DNA of 5,834 nt from Candidatus Peregrinibacteria bacterium CG_4_9_14_0_2_um_filter_41_14. Its GTDB lineage: Bacteria > Patescibacteriota > Gracilibacteria > UBA1369 > UM-FILTER-41-14. The notes beneath the pieces were generated by a model that saw only the letters and a list, made by a program, of their open reading frames with translations, did no database searches and was not told the DNA's origin. Numbering within the stretch: the stretch's first letter is position 1; each line of letters opens with the position of its first letter. Location of the stretch: assembly GCA_002788755.1 (NCBI GenBank), contig PFRW01000020.1, positions 1 through 5,834 of the forward strand, written 5' to 3'. The translations under genes and the position numbers were made by a program. Below, one piece after another: positions 5,379 through 5,834 of this stretch.

Positions 5379-5809
5379 ATGAATACAGATCCAAAACCAA
5401 AGGTAGTAATTGTTGAAGACGATACTTTCTTGGTTAAATTTTACAAAGCAAAATTTGAACAAAATGGCTTTACAGCAGTTGGTATTGAAGATGGCCTGGG
5501 GGCTGTCGCCAAAATTAAAGCTGAACAACCGAATTTGATTATACTGGACATTGGCTTACCAAATGTAGATGGTTTTAGCATTCTTCAAGAACTCAAAAAA
5601 GATCCGGAAACAAAAGATATCCATGTGATTATTTTAACTAAACTTGCGCAAGACAGCGACCGCGAGATTGGCTCAAAGCTTGGCGCCCCAAATACATGGT
5701 CAAAATGGAAGTACGCCTCGATGAAGTAATTGAAGAAGCTAAGAAATGCGTCAACGGCAAATTTGTACCGGTTGAGCCTTTACCACTGACATTCTACAAA
5801 AATTCATAA
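5379..5809 (+). CDS. CheY-like response-regulator receiver, interrupted by a -1 frameshift
   Basis: A single-domain receiver (phosphoacceptor) protein. In the starting frame: acidic pocket E13-D14-D15 (VIVEDD), phosphoacceptor Asp57 in LIILDIGLP, and conserved Thr87 in VIILTKL. After LGA (residues 101-103) this frame drifts into PNTWSKWK and stops at 5727-5729, giving 116 aa without the conserved lysine. The -1 frame from 5690 reads KYMVKMEVRLDEVIEEAKKC, which supplies the missing beta-5 lysine (MVK) and final helix, and continues to TAA 5807-5809. Joined, the protein is 143 aa and the GAxxYxVK spacing is canonical. The join lies on C CCA AAT (5687-5693), a -1 slippery heptamer in the correct phase. 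Translation may slip there, or one base was lost from the C/A run by mutation or sequencing error. No output domain and no histidine kinase is in the window; it follows the flavin-barrel gene by one base. Confidence 0.85.
5687..5693 (+). other. Canonical -1 slippery heptamer C CCA AAT
   Basis: The bases fit X XXY YYZ (X=C, Y=A, Z=T) with CCA and AAT as zero-frame codons, exactly where the receiver coding switches to the -1 frame. After slipping, tRNAs would re-pair on CCC and AAA and continue TAC ATG GTC AAA. I see no strong internal Shine-Dalgarno upstream and no stable hairpin just downstream; only a weak ACGC/GCGT pairing (about 5712-5754) is possible. A base deletion in a longer C/A run would create the same heptamer. 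Confidence 0.4.
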
Positions 5810-5834
5810 GACAAGGTTAAATTTTTCTTTTGCA

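Noticed and set aside
1..5834. tRNA, CRISPR array, insertion sequence or attachment site
   Set aside because: Intergenic gaps are short and show no cloverleaf, regularly spaced direct repeats, transposase motif or terminal inverted repeats.

Overview
The window is AT-rich, densely packed bacterial DNA, and every gene lies on the + strand. The standalone receiver at the 3' end reads VVIVEDDTFLVKFYKAKFE, and its class, together with very short intergenic gaps, small orphan proteins and no visible Shine-Dalgarno motif at any of seven starts, suggests an ultra-small-genome bacterium such as Patescibacteria/CPR. That assignment is an inference. TAA and TAG act as stops at natural protein ends and no long ORF needs a recoded stop, so the standard code fits.

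Layout. Positions 1-178 hold no convincing gene, but contain a good sigma70-type promoter (TTGACA, 18 bp, TATAGT). It precedes a NadD-like adenylyltransferase (179-769). A small lipoprotein (804-1301) follows; its stop overlaps the start of a broken locus (1301-1725). That locus begins with the first ~50 codons of an FTR1-type iron permease, interrupted by an in-frame TAG. It then runs in the same frame into an array of about 18 pentapeptide repeats, which itself carries a one-base frameshift. After a possible weak hairpin and a strong extended -10 promoter comes a compact group of a membrane-anchored protein (1823-2236), a helical orphan (2252-2605), a multi-pass membrane orphan (2605-3231) and an intact SulP-family anion transporter with a STAS domain (3236-4876). 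The last pair is a PNPOx-like flavin split-barrel protein (4928-5377) and, one base later, a CheY-like receiver (from 5379).

How the parts relate. The window is not one obvious pathway. The clearest unit is 2252-4876, where two uncharacterised proteins sit directly in front of SulP with a TAATG overlap and then a 4-bp gap. The most interesting signals are the breaks. The receiver is interrupted just before its conserved lysine, exactly at a canonical, correctly phased -1 slippery heptamer (C CCA AAT), and the -1 frame restores the domain. This could be programmed frameshifting, decay, or a homopolymer sequencing error. The FTR1/pentapeptide locus looks like a real chimeric pseudogene.
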